A program made the translations under genes and the position numbers. Under the pieces are notes generated by a model that saw only the letters and a program-made list of their open reading frames with translations, had not been told where the DNA came from and searched no databases. From Devosia sp. 67-54 (GTDB taxonomy: Bacteria > Pseudomonadota > Alphaproteobacteria > Rhizobiales > Devosiaceae), in the NCBI RefSeq assembly GCF_001899075.1, contig NZ_MKVA01000005.1:930001-994000 (forward strand): 64,000 nt of DNA. The letters are read 5' to 3'. This document shows, piece by piece, positions 63,099-64,000 of this stretch (within the stretch, counting starts at the first letter, position 1; the number at the start of each line of letters is the position of its first letter).

Positions 63099-63599
63099 AT
63101 GACCGATCTCAGATTCGACTATCCCAGCGATCAGCCTGTGATGATCACCACCCGCACATTCGACGCGCCGCGCGCCCTGGTGTGGAAATGCTTCAGCGAA
63201 CCGCAGCACGTCGCCCGCTGGTTCGGACCCAAATCCATGTCGCCGGTGAGCCGGATCGACACCTTCGAGTTCCGTGTCGGCGGCAAGTGGCGTTACGTCA
63301 CGCAGCCCCCAGGCGGCGCACCGGCGATCGTCTTTCACGGCACCTACAAGGACATCGAGACGCCGGCCCGGATCGTCAACACTTTCGCCGTCGAAGGCAT
63401 GTATGAAGAGAACGACCTGCTGACCGAGACCCACACTTTCGAAGCGCGGGGCGAAAAGACGTTCTACCGGGCCGTCGCCAATCTGGGCAGCCTCGCCGCA
63501 CGCGACGCGGTCGTTGCCAGCGGCATGGAAACCGGCGCCCGCGAGTCGCTGGCCCAGCTCGACGACCTGCTGGCCGAGTTGCAGGAACCGGTGAAATGA
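63099..63599 (+). CDS. SRPBCC-family protein (AHSA1-like)
   Basis: 166 residues of the Bet v1-like/AHSA1 fold: ITTRTFDAPRALVWKCFSEPQHVARWFGPK at the start and FRVGGKWRYVTQPPGG in the middle, then a C-terminal helix. Such proteins bind hydrophobic ligands and are often the targets of the linked ArsR regulators. I take the ATG at 63099 because AGGGA lies 9 nt upstream; an ATG at 62973 would add 42 residues. The stop overlaps the next start by 4 nt. Confidence 0.85.
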   Translation: MTDLRFDYPSDQPVMITTRTFDAPRALVWKCFSEPQHVARWFGPKSMSPVSRIDTFEFRVGGKWRYVTQPPGGAPAIVFHGTYKDIETPARIVNTFAVEGMYEENDLLTETHTFEARGEKTFYRAVANLGSLAARDAVVASGMETGARESLAQLDDLLAELQEPVK

Positions 63600-63826
63600 T
63601 CGCCGCCCCCGCCACCGGCGACGGCAGGACGCTGGTCATCAGCCGCACCGAAACGCTCGACTTCCGCAGCGGCGGGAGCTGGCGGCACGTGATGATCGGC
63701 CCCGACGGCCGCGAGTATCCGACCGACAACGTCATCCTCGAGGTGATCATCCCCGACGCCACCCACTACAGCATCGGCAACGACCCGCGGCTGGCCGCTA
63801 CCGTCGCCGGCTTCCTCGACGCCTGA
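63596..63826 (+). CDS. SRPBCC-family protein with internal deletion
   Basis: 76 residues. The N-terminal LVISRTE joins directly to LDFRSGGSWRHVMIGPDGREYPTDNVILEVI. In intact paralogues about 30-40 residues, including the FDAPRxLVWKxxxxPxHxxxWxGP motif, lie between these two parts. It also lacks the C-terminal third. It is an in-frame deletion derivative that is probably non-functional, although it remains open and translationally coupled to the preceding gene. Confidence 0.65.
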   Translation: MIAAPATGDGRTLVISRTETLDFRSGGSWRHVMIGPDGREYPTDNVILEVIIPDATHYSIGNDPRLAATVAGFLDA

Positions 63827-63837
63827 CGGAGATGGCA

Positions 63838-64000
63838 ATGTCCGAGAACATCGTCGACGCCCCGCCGGGCGAGGCCTATTTCACCATCACGCGCAGCTTC
63901 GAGGCGCCACGGCGGCTGGTGTACAAATGCTACACCGAGCCGCAGCACATGGCGCATTTCTGGGGCCCGCGCGATACCACGCTCATCGAGTGCCGCATCG
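63838..64000 (+). CDS. SRPBCC-family protein, partial at window edge
   Basis: The first 54 codons of a third SRPBCC protein, running off the window: FTITRSFEAPRRLVYKCYTEPQHMAHFWGPRDTTLIECRI. The motif is intact. The second ATG (63838) is chosen since GGAG lies 6 nt upstream; an ATG at 63832 is also possible. Third in the ArsR-SRPBCC series. Confidence 0.8.
   Translation, partial: MSENIVDAPPGEAYFTITRSFEAPRRLVYKCYTEPQHMAHFWGPRDTTLIECRI

Overview
The window looks like the chromosome of a GC-rich alphaproteobacterium of the Hyphomicrobiales (Rhizobiales), possibly Devosia-like. The evidence is the fused str-S10-spc-alpha ribosomal cluster, a short adenylate kinase between secY and rpsM, a non-zinc S14, a tRNA-Trp-secE-nusG-rplKAJL-rpoBC layout, a DUF1127-type small gene, a rhizobial-type palindromic repeat in the rplF-rpsH spacer, and DUF2336 and TolB/TPR adenylate cyclase genes. 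Genus assignment is inference.

Layout. 1-3.1 kb: a minus-strand operon of chorismate mutase, two GNAT acetyltransferases and gatB, followed by a broken DUF1330-like remnant. 3.2-4.2 kb: a secreted c-type cytochrome and an orphan YjhX-family toxin gene with a highly structured leader. 4.2-6.8 kb: lon with a sigma-32-type promoter. 6.8-9.1 kb: a divergent pair of citrate-synthase-family genes, one carrying a MerR-like DNA-binding domain, sharing a perfect 20-bp palindrome. 9.2-11.1 kb: an unusually AT-rich secreted-protein gene and an NAD-dependent reductase. 11.2-29.9 kb: the ribosomal cluster, transcribed right to left from rpsL to rplQ, with rpsG, fusA, tuf, secY, adk and rpoA embedded and a separate promoter before rpsM. 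30-32.1 kb: a quinone oxidoreductase, a divergent MarR regulator and an O-methyltransferase. 32.2-44.3 kb: rpoC, rpoB, rplL, rplJ, rplA, rplK, nusG and secE. 44.2-48.5 kb: tRNA-Trp, tRNA-Gly, tRNA-Tyr and rlmB, interrupted by a membrane protein, an inverted heptamer array, a small secreted protein, a DUF1127-like gene and a LysR regulator.

48.5-59.4 kb holds accessory and envelope or signalling genes: a long Ala/Ser-repeat lipoprotein, DUF1345, a metallophosphatase, tRNA-Thr, nadK, DUF2336, a lytic transglycosylase, a nitroreductase, an exported protein, an adenylate cyclase, a PilZ protein and a cupin. 59.4-62.5 kb is an ECF42-type sigma factor locus with three DGPF/YCII proteins and a GNAT enzyme, preceded by a site that fits an ECF42 promoter. 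62.6-64 kb is an ArsR regulator followed by three SRPBCC (AHSA1-like) genes, one with an internal deletion and one running off the window.

The core of the window is the translation and transcription machinery. The most unusual items are the HTH-citrate synthase pair with its operator, the structured leader before the orphan toxin, the ECF42 autoregulatory promoter, the inverted heptamer array and the duplication or deletion scars in the ArsR-SRPBCC locus.
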